Assembly (NCBI GenBank): GCA_037975125.1
Contig: CM075862.1
Location: forward strand, 17,437,125-17,501,124
Direction of reading: 5' to 3'
DNA: 64,000 nucleotides
Source: Latrodectus hesperus
Taxonomy: Eukaryota; Arthropoda; Arachnida; Araneae; Theridiidae
This document shows positions 11,640 to 24,077 of this stretch, piece by piece. Positions within the stretch are counted from its first letter, which is position 1. Every line of letters begins with the position of its first letter. The position numbers and the translations under genes are program-made. The notes under the pieces are model-generated. The model was not told where the DNA came from, searched no databases, and saw only the letters and a program-made list of their open reading frames with translations.

Positions 11640-13640
11640 AAATTAATGGAGTAAATTTTCTATTTAGTAGAGATAATATGGAATAGGTACCTGATTACTT
11701 GCAGAACTTTGTGTTTAGACGTCCTCATGGTAAATTTTTCCGAAGTACAAATGCACTTGAATAATGTGAGAGTATTTAAGGTTACAATTGCCAGCTCAGG
11801 CGTTCTCCGCTTTAGTTAATACAGGTTTGAAATTATAAAGTGTTGGCTGTTATGGTTTTAGTCTCCAAAAATATAGAGCCGAAAAAGTGATGCAATGAAC
11901 AAAACAAATCGAAGTGCGGTATATTGTTTTAAAATCTCAAAAATCACTGATCACACAAGAATTTACACGCAAATTTTTATTTTTAATGTTTGAATAAATT
12001 AATGTTTTTTGAATTTGAATGAGACTACATACTTTGTTATTGTTTCATTTCTGATAATTATTTAAAATAGTTCCTTAAAATTAAACATGTTAAATCTAAG
12101 AAATTTGCCTCATTTATGATTTCTTACAATTAAGTTCATCGATATGAAGCACATATTGCATTGTTTACAATTACCCTTTATCAATCAAAGCTTTGGTGCT
12201 AAAGGTTTCTTCAAAATATTAAATCGAAATTTCATTTTAAAAAATGTTTTATGGTCTTCAATAGAAGTAAGTATTGGAAAACATTATAATTGATTAACAA
12301 ATGCTGTAATGCATAAAGTTCACTAGTATTAATTGATGTCTTTTCTTCCCATGTAAGCTGCATGTAATTTTCATTCCAAATTTCACAATTACGTTTTGAA
12401 TATATCAGTTTAGAATATTTTCTTGAAGTTTTCTACGAATGAAAGTCTTCATATTGTAATTTCTCAATGTATGAAAATACATATAAGGAAATATAAAATA
12501 AGTTATAATAAAATGTCACTTATTAGCAATTAATTTAATGTGAATTTTATTTTTGTAATTTCTTTTTACTTACCTAGCAATATCCCCTACTTTAAAAAAA
12601 TACTAAACTGAGCAATAATTGAGTTGTATTACTACTTACTGTATAATGTGTATTCAGTAATATAAAAAGTATTTTTACTATGCTTTTTTTTTAATATATC
12701 TAGGATTAAATTATATGTTGTAAAAATGTTTACATTCCATTTAGATACTGAAATTTATTTACTAAGAATTTACTATCAATAATATGTAAAATTTCAATCC
12801 ATAATTGCATAAAAAATAAAAAAAATTTTACATTTGTATAACATGGAAAAAATAAATTTTGAACCTAATCAGTTAAAATAAATTTCCTCATTGATGAGTA
12901 AGTAATTTCTGGTAAATTTATATAATTAATTGTATCATTTTTTGTGCTTAAGGATCCAAATAAATTACACATTATATGAATGGAATTTTTTTAATATAAA
13001 TTCTATTTCTCATTTTCCATACCTTTCACCTGCAACAAAGAAATATATTTTATTACCAGGCTGTATTCTTGTAATTCACATCATTTTATGTTTTAATGTA
13101 ACTTGCTATTTTCAAAAAAGAATATTTTTTTGTATTTCTACTAATTATTTATTGACTTAAATAATTACTAAATGACTTATATTGAAATGAAAAAAAAATT
13201 ATCTTTGAAATATAAAGCTTTTTTATTTAGTTCAGTATTGAGTTCTAAAACTATATTTTCTATCATTTATTATGATATTCATTTTTTTAGCTTAATTCAT
13301 TTCCAATATTCATGAAAAAATTGATTTTATTAATGAATGTTAAATATTTTTGAAAGTTTCTTTATAGGCTTAAATTTTAACTAAATATGTATGCTACATA
13401 TGTGAATTCTAATATTTCTTTATCTGTCATAAGTTGCAATATTTTAAAAAATGCTTACTTAATTTTCAAATATATTTAGGTATACTTTGAATGATACTCT
13501 AATGTGATTATTAAATATTTAATTTTAAAAGAAACTCAGAAATTTATGAACATTATCCACAAATGTATATCACCTGTGGACTTTAAATGAAAGAGAATCA
13601 GAGCTGTACTGTCTTGTTATAAAGTTTTTTTTATGCTGGG
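11640..13640. other. AT-rich non-coding DNA
   Basis: Two kilobases of AT-rich sequence. No gene, RNA or bounded repeat could be supported. Confidence 0.5.
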
Positions 13641-14329
13641 GATTATTTGTTAAATAATAATATTAGAGAGAGAGAGAGAGTAGACACTTAAGATTCCAGG
13701 TTCATAATTAGTTAACTAAATTTATTACTGAATAATTTGGAATAACACAACTAATAACTTACAGATTAATTTAGAATAACACAAATTATGATTTACAGAT
13801 TAACTTGGACTAACATAAATACTAATTTACAGATTAATTTGGAATAACATAAATAATAATTTACAGAGTAATTTGGGATAACATAAGTAATAATTTACAT
13901 AAATGAAACTTACAAAGTAATCTGAGAATGCCAGGGTAGCCCATGTGGGCTAGGCTTAATGTCACACTGGATAATCAGGAAACCTCCTTTTATAATGCTA
14001 ATCAGATATATTCTCCTGCCTTTTTTTTAGTCTCTACGGATTTTGCAGAAGTGTCACAGCCGCGTAGAAATATCATATGACTTTGTTCACCCCTGAAGCA
14101 AATCTTCTCCCATTTTTTCAAGGAACTCGCCTCGTACTGCTCCAGTCTCGGGTCTTCTCTCTGGCAACTCCACGTGTCTGCACTGGTCTCTCCCAAAATC
14201 ACTCGACCTTCTTTTCTCCCTTGCTGGAGCCAAACTGGTTTCTGCCATTTTGTTACTTCACTTCCCTATTCACTCTCCACATGAACTTACCCAGTGCCCC
14301 CTCACAAATAAGTCTTGTTGCCAACCACA
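13640..14329 (-). mobile_element. Possible solo LTR
   Basis: Read on the minus strand this GC-richer block begins TGTGGTTGGCAAC at 14329. It contains a TATA-like TATAAAAGG near 13993-14001, then an A+T-rich repeat part with AATAAA near 13720, and ends near 13640-13680 by a (GA)n run. That order (promoter, then polyadenylation signal) fits a long terminal repeat. No matching second LTR, coding region or clear target duplication was seen, so this is tentative. Confidence 0.3.
13733..13905. repeat. Minisatellite, about 38-bp unit, ~5 copies
   Basis: Diverged tandem copies of a unit resembling AATAACATAAATAATAATTT followed by ACAGATTAATTTGG. Confidence 0.8.
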
Positions 14330-14521
14330 GGAAAATTAAATTGTATATATTTGTGGTCAGCACAGAGCTTTCTTTAGAATAAAATCTTTTGGAATATTCT
14401 TAAAGCAGTTTGTAAAGATGGCCATGAAGTTAGAACTCTTAATCTGATGATCATCTTCATAAATTGCTCCTGTTCCTTCAGAATCATGATAAAAAAAATT
14501 TTAAAAATATATGAAATTAGA

Positions 14522-14830
14522 TATTACAACTGTAAGAAAACTTCAATACTTTGGACATGTGTTGAAGATAGATGAGGAAAAAAAACTTTTACCTTAAAAA
14601 TACATACCTTTTCCTCCGGATTTTTACCTTTTTTACCTTAAAAAAAGGTAAAAATCTGGAGGAAAAGAATTATGTTATTTTTAATATGAAAAGACGAAGA
14701 AAGAATACTTAGAAATGCTTAAAATAAATTACAAACAAATCGCAGCCAACTATTAGAAATGGTCAAAGTTTTTAATCGATGTTAGCTCGACAAGCACTAT
14801 AATACTATGATGAATTGCAACTTAAAATAA
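14522..14830 (+). pseudogene. C-terminal fragment of a LINE reverse transcriptase
   Basis: The frame reads LQYFGHVLKIDEE, which matches the (L)RYFGHVxRxDEE motif near the C-terminus of several non-LTR retrotransposon ORF2 proteins. A degraded continuation with basic residues and LLEMVKV follows after an intervening hairpin. It is short, broken by stops and lacks any upstream RT domain. Confidence 0.45.
14608..14667. repeat. Inverted repeat, 27-bp arms, 6-nt loop
   Basis: Arms 14608-14634 and 14641-14667 are reverse complements with one mismatch. It interrupts the LINE fragment just after its recognisable motif. Confidence 0.85.
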
Positions 14831-15003
14831 AATTAGTACATCTATTTGGTAATAATTGAAAATAGTTAAAACATTTTTGAAGAAAATTTTCATTAGTTGA
14901 ATTTATTTAAAATTACTTTACATTGGTCAACTGAATTTTTATGATGCAATTATTCCTTCGTATTTTATTAAAGCTATATTGATACTTTTAAATATTTCTA
15001 TAG

Positions 15004-15195
15004 CTTAGCTCACAAATTTCAACAGTCTCAAGGCTTTCTAAAGAACATACTACTAAGAGATGGAAAGCTATTGCAATGACTGGCCAGAAAAATGCTCCAA
15101 AACTGAATTTTGATGAGCATCTTACTGCTTGTGAAGAAGGAAATGGAGCTATTTTACATACAACATTAATTGCTGAATTAAAAAAATGCACTTCT
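15004..15195 (+). CDS. MTPAP exon a (64 codons)
   Basis: It follows acceptor TATAG and ends at donor GTGAGT (phase 0). It encodes the helical linker that precedes the catalytic core (KLNFDEHLTACEEGNGAILH). The acceptor could instead be the AG at 15007-15008; conservation upstream of KLNF is too weak to decide. Confidence 0.7.
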
Positions 15196-18100
15196 GTGAG
15201 TAAATAAATTTTAATGTTACTTATTTTAATATTTAATTCAGTTTTTTCCTTTTTTCTTTAGTTATATTAATTTTTCTATTATAAATGGCTTTAATAGGAA
15301 AAATGATTATATATTAGCATTGTAAAATGGCTTTATATGACTAGTATTTACACTAATTATCTGAAAAATTTAGAGTTTTCCTCTTGAAATTTAAGAACAG
15401 AATAGATTTTTGATTTCATATTAAGTTACTTTTTCTACAGATTTTAAGTTATGATTTTGTGAAAAAAACGAAGTCTGTTTCTAAAGTCTTTATTACTTAT
15501 TATGTATTGTAATTAAAATTACTTTATAACCGCGATCAGCTACCTTGTCATTCAAAAGACCCAAATGTAGATAATTTACAATTGAAATTTATTCAAAGAG
15601 CCATTTTTTAAACATAAGCTTTGCTTTAGATGGAGACATTACCACGGAATTAATTAGGATTAAAAGTACACTCTTGAGCTTGCCTTTGCCAAATAAATCA
15701 TAGTTTTACTAATTGTAAATTAAATAAAGCTTGGTATCATACTTTTATAAAGATAATATTTATTTAAAAATATCCCTAGTAAAACAATATAAAGTGTATT
15801 CTTAAAGTAAGCTACAAATACTCCACTAATGTAAACATTGGCCTTGCATTTCCTTTGAAAGTAAGGGTAAGTCAGGTTTGTATGACATAGTTTTTAATTT
15901 GAGGCATGATTCCAAGTTCCCATCAATAAGCCAATTTCTTTATTTACTGATGATATTGTTCACACTTTGAAATGATTGTTCATATGAATATCTTAATCCA
16001 AATAAGGAAGGAATAGCAAAAACTAGATTTTTAAGTTTATCATATGAGTCAGGACTCACATGATAAACTTAAAAAATTTAAGATTATTAAAATAAACAAG
16101 AGCTGCTGGTTGTTGACCACTGCTTTATAATATTAAAAATAAGTTTTTAAATACTAATTCTATGTTTCTAGAATTCTCAAATTCTTACCTAACACTAAAA
16201 AAATTTAATCATTTTTTATAATAAATCTTATGGTTTATCAAAGAATGATTTTTATTATTTTCCTTACTTTGCATTTTATGTGAATTTCTTAGTAATTTTT
16301 GAATAAATAATAATGATATTAACATTATTTTAGCATTAAACATTTATCCCTACATTATTTAATAATATTTGTATTGCAAATTGAAAGAGAGAGATAATGA
16401 CATTGTATACTTAGTAAAATTTTAAACTTGTTTCTTTTATGGAACATAATTATATAAAATTGGGGAAAAAAACTCTATTTAATAAATTCTTCTTAAAAAA
16501 GAAAGATCAAATGTTAATAAAAATTGTGCATTTTAAATTGTTTCATACTAAAAAGAATATTTATATATATATTGTTATATAATTCAACTGTAAACACTTG
16601 ATTCTATTAAAAATTGCTTATTTAAATAATTTTGAGAAATTTATTGAAATTATAATTTATTATAAAATTGCATTTTTTGTATTTAGATGATTTAATTCAC
16701 ATACAGCTGCTAAATATGGTGGCAAAATTTAGTTATATTTCTTTTTCTTCCACTTGTCCTGATATTTAAAACATTTCAAAATTTCATGAATAAGATCTAT
16801 TTTAAGCCTACTGAAAGTAACATAACACATTACATGAAAAAAATGGCATTTGTTTGGTCCATCACAATATTATTCCCATTTAGAAATGTACTCCTATGAG
16901 AATAACATTTACATTCTACATCAGTAATTGGTAATATTTTTAAAAAATTCATTAAAATAAATTTTTAAAAAGTAATAAACAGCCTTTCTTTGTGTTCATT
17001 TGTTTTCTTATGTGTATACTAGTATCAACTAACATTTTTATCACAATTGAGAAAAATGGCTACTAAATAAGATATTTTAATTGCAATTATATAAATAATG
17101 ATATAAGTTTACATTAATATAAGTAAATTATTTAATAATTTACATTTAATTTATTCTTTATGTTATCTTATTTGTAAATTTTAGCTCTCAGATATAGTTA
17201 TTATATGTGCTTTGTGTTTAAATTAGTATATTCATTTATCATTAATACTTATAAAATTGCATTTTAGGTTGCAGAACAGATTGAGAAATTCAATTCATTA
17301 GTAAGTCTGTCTGAAGAAGATATTGAAAAACGAGCACTGTTTTGTCAATCATTAGAAGAAATGCTTAAAATATATATTAATAATTTTAAACTCCATCAGT
17401 TTGGTTCAAGTGTTAATGGTCTTGGTTTTAAAGGCTGTGATATGGATGTATGTTTGCAGACATTATTTAATAATGAGGTAAATTTTTTCTCTATAAAATG
17501 TTTGCATTTTAAAAAAATTTATGTTAAGGAAAATATAATTAATTTATAATTATTTGGAAATAAGCAAATATAAAAACTTGTATTTTTAATTCTTATAATT
17601 TTGAGCAAACATTTAGGTATGTTAAAATGTTTAACTAGGTAGTTAATCATCCTGTAAATATTTTTAAAAAGATTGGAAATTCTAAATTTTTAGAAATTTT
17701 TAGAAGCAAATAAGTATTGTTGAATCCAAAAAATACAAAAATAATTTATTTAACTTTAATATAGACAAGCTATAATTTAATATAGACTATGTTAACAAGA
17801 CTATAAGTTTTATAAGTTCCTCATTGATAAAAAAATGGATGTTTTCATAAAGACTGTCTTTAAAATTTATTGAAGGATTTCATTTGAAACTATTCTCCCA
17901 TAATTTTAAACAAATAAATTATTATTTGCACAATAATATAAAATATCTTACAAGTATTGGTTAATTTTTAAACAATGTAAACCTAAATAAACAAATATTT
18001 TCTTGCAAGTAAATTAGTTATTTTATACATTGCATATGTATCTAATATTATTTATGAAATGTCTTTTGTAAAACTCAATTAATGTTCAATATAAGCTCAA

Positions 18101-21100
18101 GAATAATAATTTTTAAACCTTGACAAAAACAGTAGTTAAATTTTAATTTAATTTAATTGTTTTTGCATGTAATTTATTCTTTAAAAAAGCATAAAATGAA
18201 TAATTAGATTTAAAGGAATAAAATTAAAGCAAAATTGTATACAAAATGTTGGTCATTGATGAGCAGATAGATAAAACTTCCTGTTGAAAGATCTTCAATT
18301 CAACAATTCATGGGTTTGACTCAGATGTGAATGTATCATTTTAAATTTGCTTTAAACTGTAGGTACCAATTAAATTTTCTGTGTACATAAAAAGACTATA
18401 AAGTGACTAACTAAATCCAAGAATTGACGAATGTAGATTTTTTATTTTCTTTTTGCTAATGGAGTATTTGATACTATTTTGATTTATAATATATTCAAAG
18501 TATAAAGAAAAATTATTATATTCTTATACATGTAATATTTGTAAAGTAATTAATTATGTAATGTATTTAGTAGTAAATTTTTTATAACAACATTCATTTT
18601 ATTGAAATTTCAAAATGTTATTTTTTTATAGGACCTAATATTTAAATGGTTTATAATATTAAGACATTAAAATAGCTGTTAAAAAGTCATTGAACACGCA
18701 TAAAATCTTTTAAGTTTTCAATATACTTATCTGTTTCATAAAAAAAATATTCTTGAATTTCTTGTGAAAATATTACATGTTTTATTGCCATATATTTTGG
18801 AACCAATCAACAATGTCTGCATCAAATATTAGAATAATTGAGTAACTGCATAAAATAATAAAATCAGATGTCTGTGAAACATCATTTTGGAACTTGAATG
18901 TAATTTTATTCTTGTAATTGTTTAATAAAAAATGTATGTGATAAATAAGAAAATGAAATATTTTTAAATGTATTGTTTCAACAATACATTTAAAAATATT
19001 TCTTTTTCTAATATTAATAAATTATAAATAAGTTATCAAAATACAATCATAAATTATTCAAATAATTTAATAAAATTTGAAAGTAATTACAAATTTTAAT
19101 GAAAAAGTTGGATTTATTTTATTTGTTGTAACATTTTTTATCTTTGTTATTTTACCTTTTTTATTATCTATTTATAAGATTTATATTAAGCAGTTCTATT
19201 TAAAAAATTATATTTGCAAGTTTGATTTGTGAGTATATGTTACTAATATTGTTTTCTAAATATATTAATAGTTAAAACAGTTCACAAAATCTGATTACTG
19301 TGAAAAACTTCCTTACATTGCTTACAGCTGAGTTACAGTTTATTATAGCTTATTCATATTACTCATTGTTATTGTCTAAAATATTCTTGCTTATTTTTTA
19401 ATAAAATTGTTATTGTTTAGTTTGTCTATAATGTTTGTGTAACTTTATATTTTAATATTGCATATAATAATAAGGATTTAATGAAAATAATTAATTTTTA
19501 ATAAGTTTTGGAATAATAGGGGCAGTATAGTTTTTGACTGGTTTCACTGAATTTGTTTTCCATTGCTTAACATAGGAGCCTGTAATGCTAAAAGATGTTC
19601 CCACTCTTGATTCAGTTCTTCAAGGTACAGTATCTCAGGAGACTGTGACTCACATGAATCCTATGTACATGCTACGCTTCGTACGAAGAATTCTTCGACG
19701 CCATAGTACTGATATAAAAGAGCCCATACTCTTCATTAAAGCTCGCTGTCCTATACTTAGATTTTATAATGAGAAATATGATGTATTTTGTGATTTTTCC
19801 TGTGAAAGCGAGTAAGAATTTTTTTTAGATATTTGGTTATTTTTTAAATTCATTTTTGGAAGGTATTAATTTTTATTATTGTTTATTTTTCAGAACTTCT
19901 TTGCTTAATACAAAATTATTAAAATTCATTTGTAAATTAGATGAAAGATTCTCAAATTTAATGAAAGTAATTCGCTACTGGGGAAAATATGGAGGATTTG
20001 TTGGAGACATTGAAATGTTTAATAGCTATTCCTTTTCCTTACTTGTCATCCATTTTCTTCAGAATGCAAATCCTTCTGTTTTACCTTCAATTGAAGAAAT
20101 GTTCCACAAATCAAGTAAGTTAAACTATTTTATAGTTTTATATTACACAAAATGATAATTTTTTGTGATTTTTCACATATTCTTCATTAAATATATGCAT
20201 TTTGATACAAAATGTTTTTGAGAAAAAAAAATTCCATCAAACAAAAAAATCTGCATGTCAATTCATTTATTTTTTAAAAAATCTACATGCTAAATATAAA
20301 AGAACAGTATTTCTCAGAAATAATTTAAGCAAGAACTTTGGGTCAAAATCATCCTTTAAAATATTTAATGGAAATAGACCAAGGAGCCTAATTATTATTA
20401 TACATTTATCAATATCTTAATTGTTTTTCATTTTCTTCTCATTCATACTCTAGCAATAGTATTAAATAAGCAAAGAATGTGAGAAAGATGCCTTTGTGTT
20501 ATTAGTAGTTTAGGATTACTTTTTCAAATCAAATTTTCGATTTTTTTTCAAAACTGTATAAAAACATAAAAAGAGAAAAAAACAGGAAGTCCATTAAAGC
20601 TTTAAATACTGTTGACCATTAACATAACAACATTAAAAATCCAACATTCTCATATGAAATATATGTGACAGGAAGAAGATGGTGTGATATGCAAATTATT
20701 AACTTTCCAGTGCATTCATTAAAAATATATGTCTGTAATGACTCCTAAAATGTATTTAAAGGAAGAAATTGCAGAGCAAATTTCTGATACAGATTACATT
20801 TGAAAATTGTTGCCTGATAAAAAGTTGCTGTGATGACTATTTAGAAATATTTGCCAGCATGTTCTTTGGTCATTAAATTTTTAAGTTCATCTACTCTAAA
20901 ATTTTATTTCATATATTTGAAGTCTGCATTATGACAATTTTTCACCATCTTTTCTATTAAGATATTACATTTAGATTGTATAATAATTATTTTATATATC
21001 TCAGAAAAATTTACAGGTTATTTACAAAGTGCTGATGTGAAGGATGTTGAGAAGATAACTGAAGATTTGAAAAATTTTGAGCCTTCTTTGAATACTTCGC

Positions 21101-21146
21101 CTGTTGGTATGATGAAATATTTTTATATCTCTGTTGAATAAATCAT

Positions 21147-21178
<32 letters not shown>

Positions 21179-24077
21179 CATATTTAATAGGCTCATGTAC
21201 TATAATTTGATTTGTTATAATAATTATATCAAAATTCATCAGCATAATTCTACTTAAAAGTTGTGCTTTTATTATTTTTTTTATCTAATTTGACATCCCG
21301 GAATGCAAGCATTGTAAATAATAACTTACAAAATCTTTTATTTTTTATGTGACAATTACTTGTGATAAAAACTTTATAACTTTTATTTATATTAATTATT
21401 TTCTTATAATTAATATAAATAAAAGTTATAATTGTTGAATTACTGAAAGAAATTTTATTTCTTGCAAATATTTTCTCCTTAAAATAAAATATGATTTATA
21501 TGACTGGGATATAAAATATTAAAGTATTAAAATAATAAATCATTCAGTACATAATATTTCAAACATTGTCTAATACTCTACATAAGATTATAATTTAAAT
21601 TCAGATTAAGTCCAGCACTCTTCAGTTTTTTTATTCTGGTGGAATGTTCACAATGCTTGTCATTTTTTAAATGTGTATCTCTTTTTATAACTGCATTTTT
21701 TATTGCATAATATCTTATTAGAGTCTGGAACCACATATCAAAATTTTCAATTTGAATTTTCCTTTGCTTGAAGAACATTTAAAATAAGTGGTGATGAATT
21801 GTTTGATTAGATTCACTATTGCTCAGTTTAATTATATTCATTTTATGTGATGTTTAATTTCAAGTTTTATTTTCTGATTTTTACTTTGTTCTAATATGCA
21901 TGTGTGCATATTAATTTATATTAAAATAATAAAATAATATGAATGTTTATGAAACCATTAGTAAACTTTTCTCTGGCCATTTGGCACCAAAACCCATTAT
22001 TTCTCTGAAGTTAAGAAAAAGATAATAAATATTATTTTCTATTAGATTTACACTTGTCTTTGAGAATCTCTGAAATATCAAACTGGAGAGAAATGAATTA
22101 TTAGAGCATATTTATTGGGGCTGAGTGATGGTGATAACAAATTTTATAGAGTTTGAAAAGCATAATATCTGCCATCATGACGCTGTAATTGAAGGATTGT
22201 GATATAGCATTTTAAAAACTCAAAAGTGGCTCAAATGTCTTGGTAATAAAAGTAAGATTAATGCAGTGGAATTATACCATGGCTTAAAAATGCAATAACT
22301 TAACTAAATCTCAGCATTAAAAATTATCTGCAATAACCAGCTTTTATAAAAACAATTCAGTGGCGATTTCCGTTTGTAAATATTTATCATATCTTTCACT
22401 TTGGCAGCCAAATGATTAATGATCTGGCTTTCGGTGCAATAGCTCTCGAGTGTTTAATTCTACCTCAAGCTTTGATGATTAAAGGGATTTTTAATCCACT
22501 TTAAGCTGATCTAATTAGCCCTCATCTACAATAAGTGGACCTTTAAGCAATACAAAAAATAAGTTAAACCAATTACCACATAAAATCTCTTTATAGAAGT
22601 ATTAGTGTTGAAAAAGTGAAATTGACCAAACATTTAATTTAGACAATCAATCATCTTTGTTATAGTGTAGCATGAAGGCTTATAAAAAAAAGCCCTTATG
22701 GTTTGAAATACAACAATTCTTATTTTGTTATCAAAGATTCACATCTTGAATCATATTATAGTGGAAAATAAAAATTAATCACAATCAGAATAATTTAAGG
22801 ATACAAATTTACATTTTTGTTTAGATTTCATTTGCCACTTTTAAACTTCGCTTTCTTTAGTTGAATGTTTAGAGTCCAAAATATATTTAATTTTTTGTCT
22901 TTAGCCACTTATGGAATTCTCTATTGAAGAAATTATTTCAATATCTATAACTTTAATATCCATTTAATGAAATATGAAGTAAAATCATTTTTTCAATTCA
23001 TATTTATCAAAAATAAAAGTTTCATGGATGTTTGCATTATTTTGTTATCTTTTTGTATGTGCATCTGAATGAACATGCTGAATATTTTTTGATAAATATG
23101 AAATAGTCATTATCCAAAGAATTGTCTTAAAATTTAGTCAAACAGTTAAAAGTAACCAATTAGCTAAAAAAAAATTGTAAACAAATGGTTCATTTATAAA
23201 AAAAATGAAACTTTCTTTCAGAAAAACTTCTCAGAGATTTCTTCTTTTATTATTTGACATTTGACTTTGAAAGAGTTTTATTACCATATATGGGTTCTTC
23301 AATTAGTCGGAATGAATTTGTACCAGATTCAAAGGAAAATTTTATGGTAAGTTAACTTTTATTCACCATATTTTAAATTCTTATTGTTGTAATTCGTGCA
23401 TTTAACTTCTTCTTAACTTATAGTTTGGAACTGTGAGTATTCAAGATCCATTCCGGCCTTCTTCTAATGCAACTGATACTGTTGCATATAAATATTGTGT
23501 AAGATTTCTCAATTCAATAATTCAAGCATGTGAATTATATCAAGATAAAAACAACTGGATAGCAGGAGAAAATCTGAAAGGTATATGTTCTCTATTTAAT
23601 CCGCCGGAAAATGATCTAAAAGCATTGAAGTTTAGGCAACAGAAATCTCAAATTGAATTAGCCATAAAACCAGATGCCGCCAAGAAAATAAAAGATATTT
23701 TTGAATATGGATTGTTATTTCAGTGTAAAGAATTTAGATTTGAAAATGACTCTGAAAATGGGGGAAAAGTAATTTTGAAATTACAATGCAGAGCTTACAA
23801 GAATACATGGCATGGTCGTAATTTAGTGCAAAATAAGTATTCTAATGTATGTAAAAAAGATGTAGAACTAGAACACCTGATATCCAAAGATTTAATTCAA
23901 GGTAAACCAAGAAGTTCCAGAGATATTTTGTGTGAATTCATGTGTGTAGTTGAGGAAATAAGGACAGATGCTGAAGAAGTACTTTTATTGAATTTAGAAT
24001 TCAAAAAGTCTAAATATGCATCTATTGTTGTATTATTTTTAAAAGAATTCATACCTCATGTTTTTAATAAATTATAG
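15004..24077 (+). CDS. Mitochondrial poly(A) polymerase (MTPAP/PAPD1 family), 5' end missing
   Basis: Seven exons join in frame: 15004-15195, 17268-17477, 19576-19811, 19894-20114, 21005-21106, 23222-23346 and 23424-24077, giving 1740 nt (579 residues plus TAG). MTPAP is a non-canonical nucleotidyltransferase that adds poly(A) tails to mitochondrial mRNAs in the matrix. Seen here: the nucleotide-binding/catalytic motif FGSSVNGLGFKGCDMDV with the DxD pair (exon 2), a third Asp in VFCDF (exon 3), the PAP-associated segment NSYSFSLLVIHFLQ (exon 4), KLLRDFFFYYLTFDF (exon 6) and IQDPF (exon 7). These match the order in vertebrate MTPAP. The first exon here begins at a 3' splice site without ATG, so the targeting peptide and the N-terminal RL domain must lie on upstream exon(s) that I could not find. 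The catalytic Asps and frame are intact, so the gene is probably functional. Confidence 0.85.
15196..17267 (+). other. MTPAP intron
   Basis: A 2.07-kb AT-rich intron (GTGAGT...TTTTAG). It holds the inverted repeat at 16028-16075 and no other recognised feature. Confidence 0.7.
16028..16075. repeat. Inverted repeat, 23-bp arms, 2-nt loop
   Basis: Arms 16028-16050 and 16053-16075 are reverse complements with one mismatch, in an MTPAP intron. Confidence 0.85.
17268..17477 (+). CDS. MTPAP exon b with catalytic DxD
   Basis: Acceptor TTTTAG, donor GTAAAT, phase 0 at both ends, 70 codons. It contains FGSSVNGLGFKGCDMDV, the family's nucleotide-binding Gly-Ser and two metal-binding Asp residues. Confidence 0.85.
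18240..18420 (+). mobile_element. Degraded tRNA-derived SINE (family 2)
   Basis: A B-box remnant GGGTTTGACTC near 18310 is followed by a body with AAACTGTAGGTACCAATTAA, which aligns with AAACCGTAGGTCCCG in the better copies at 45.3 and 54.7 kb. It is the most decayed copy of this family together with the one at 22.4 kb. Confidence 0.5.
18955..19002. repeat. Perfect inverted repeat, 23-bp arms, 2-nt loop
   Basis: Arms 18955-18977 and 18980-19002 are exact reverse complements in an MTPAP intron. Confidence 0.9.
19576..19811 (+). CDS. MTPAP exon c
   Basis: Acceptor CATAG, donor GTAAG within GCGAGTAAG, leaving two bases of a split codon. It carries ILFIKARCPILRFYNEKY and the third catalytic Asp in VFCDF. 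The downstream TAA seen by simple translation lies inside the intron. Confidence 0.85.
19894..20114 (+). CDS. MTPAP exon d, PAP-associated domain
   Basis: It completes the split Glu codon and encodes VIRYWGKYGGFVGDIE and NSYSFSLLVIHFLQ, the central helical part of the polymerase. It ends at donor GTAAGT in phase 1. The intron before it is only 82 bp. Confidence 0.85.
20115..21004 (+). other. MTPAP intron
   Basis: An 890-bp AT-rich intron. Apart from splice sites (GTAAGT...TCTCAG) nothing is recognised. Confidence 0.65.
21005..21106 (+). CDS. MTPAP exon e
   Basis: A 102-bp exon between TCTCAG and GTATGA. It encodes a polar segment (ADVKDVEKITEDLKNF) at the place of the CNNCTF-RDLS region of vertebrate MTPAP. 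The frame is kept on both sides (phase 1 to phase 1). Confidence 0.75.
21147..21178. repeat. (TG)n(TA)n microsatellite
   Basis: About nine TG units run into seven TA units. Confidence 0.9.
21374..21431. repeat. Perfect inverted repeat, 25-bp arms, 8-nt loop
   Basis: Arms 21374-21398 and 21407-21431 are exact reverse complements of AT-only sequence plus one C/G pair. Confidence 0.85.
22385..22555 (+). mobile_element. Degraded tRNA-derived SINE (family 2)
   Basis: The head AGCCAAATGATTAATGATCT aligns with AGCCGAATGGTTAGCGCTCT of the copy at 45.4 kb. The body retains TTAATCCACTTTAAGC and CTAATTAGCCCTC, matching AATCCACTTTAAACC and CTAATTAGCCCTC. Confidence 0.6.
23222..23346 (+). CDS. MTPAP exon f
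   Basis: Acceptor TTTCAG, donor GTAAGT. It encodes KLLRDFFFYYLTFDF, equivalent to the LLKEFFEYFGNFAFD block of vertebrate MTPAP. Confidence 0.85.
23424..24077 (+). CDS. MTPAP terminal exon
   Basis: Acceptor TTATAG after a 77-bp intron; 217 codons and TAG. It starts FGTVSIQDPFRPSSNATDTV, the conserved end of the polymerase fold. It continues about 170 residues into a C-terminal region with weak similarity. The GTG at 23433 is internal and not a start. Confidence 0.85.
   Translation, partial: FGTVSIQDPFRPSSNATDTVAYKYCVRFLNSIIQACELYQDKNNWIAGENLKGICSLFNPPENDLKALKFRQQKSQIELAIKPDAAKKIKDIFEYGLLFQCKEFRFENDSENGGKVILKLQCRAYKNTWHGRNLVQNKYSNVCKKDVELEHLISKDLIQGKPRSSRDILCEFMCVVEEIRTDAEEVLLLNLEFKKSKYASIVVLFLKEFIPHVFNKL

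Larger units (their letters stand above)
17478..19575 (+). other. MTPAP intron
   Basis: A 2.1-kb AT-rich intron. It contains a degraded tRNA-derived SINE (18240-18420) and a perfect inverted repeat (18955-19002). Confidence 0.7.
21107..23221 (+). other. MTPAP intron
   Basis: A 2.1-kb intron with a (TG)n/(TA)n tract at 21147-21178, a perfect inverted repeat at 21374-21431 and a SINE relic at 22385-22555. Confidence 0.65.

Noticed and set aside
14077..14382. 101-codon frame that could be an MTPAP leader exon
   Set aside because: It overlaps the LTR-like block on the other strand, lacks a suitable donor in frame, and does not resemble the MTPAP N-terminus.
23433..24077. Separate gene starting at GTG 23433
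   Set aside because: The frame continues upstream to a good acceptor and joins the MTPAP exons in phase.
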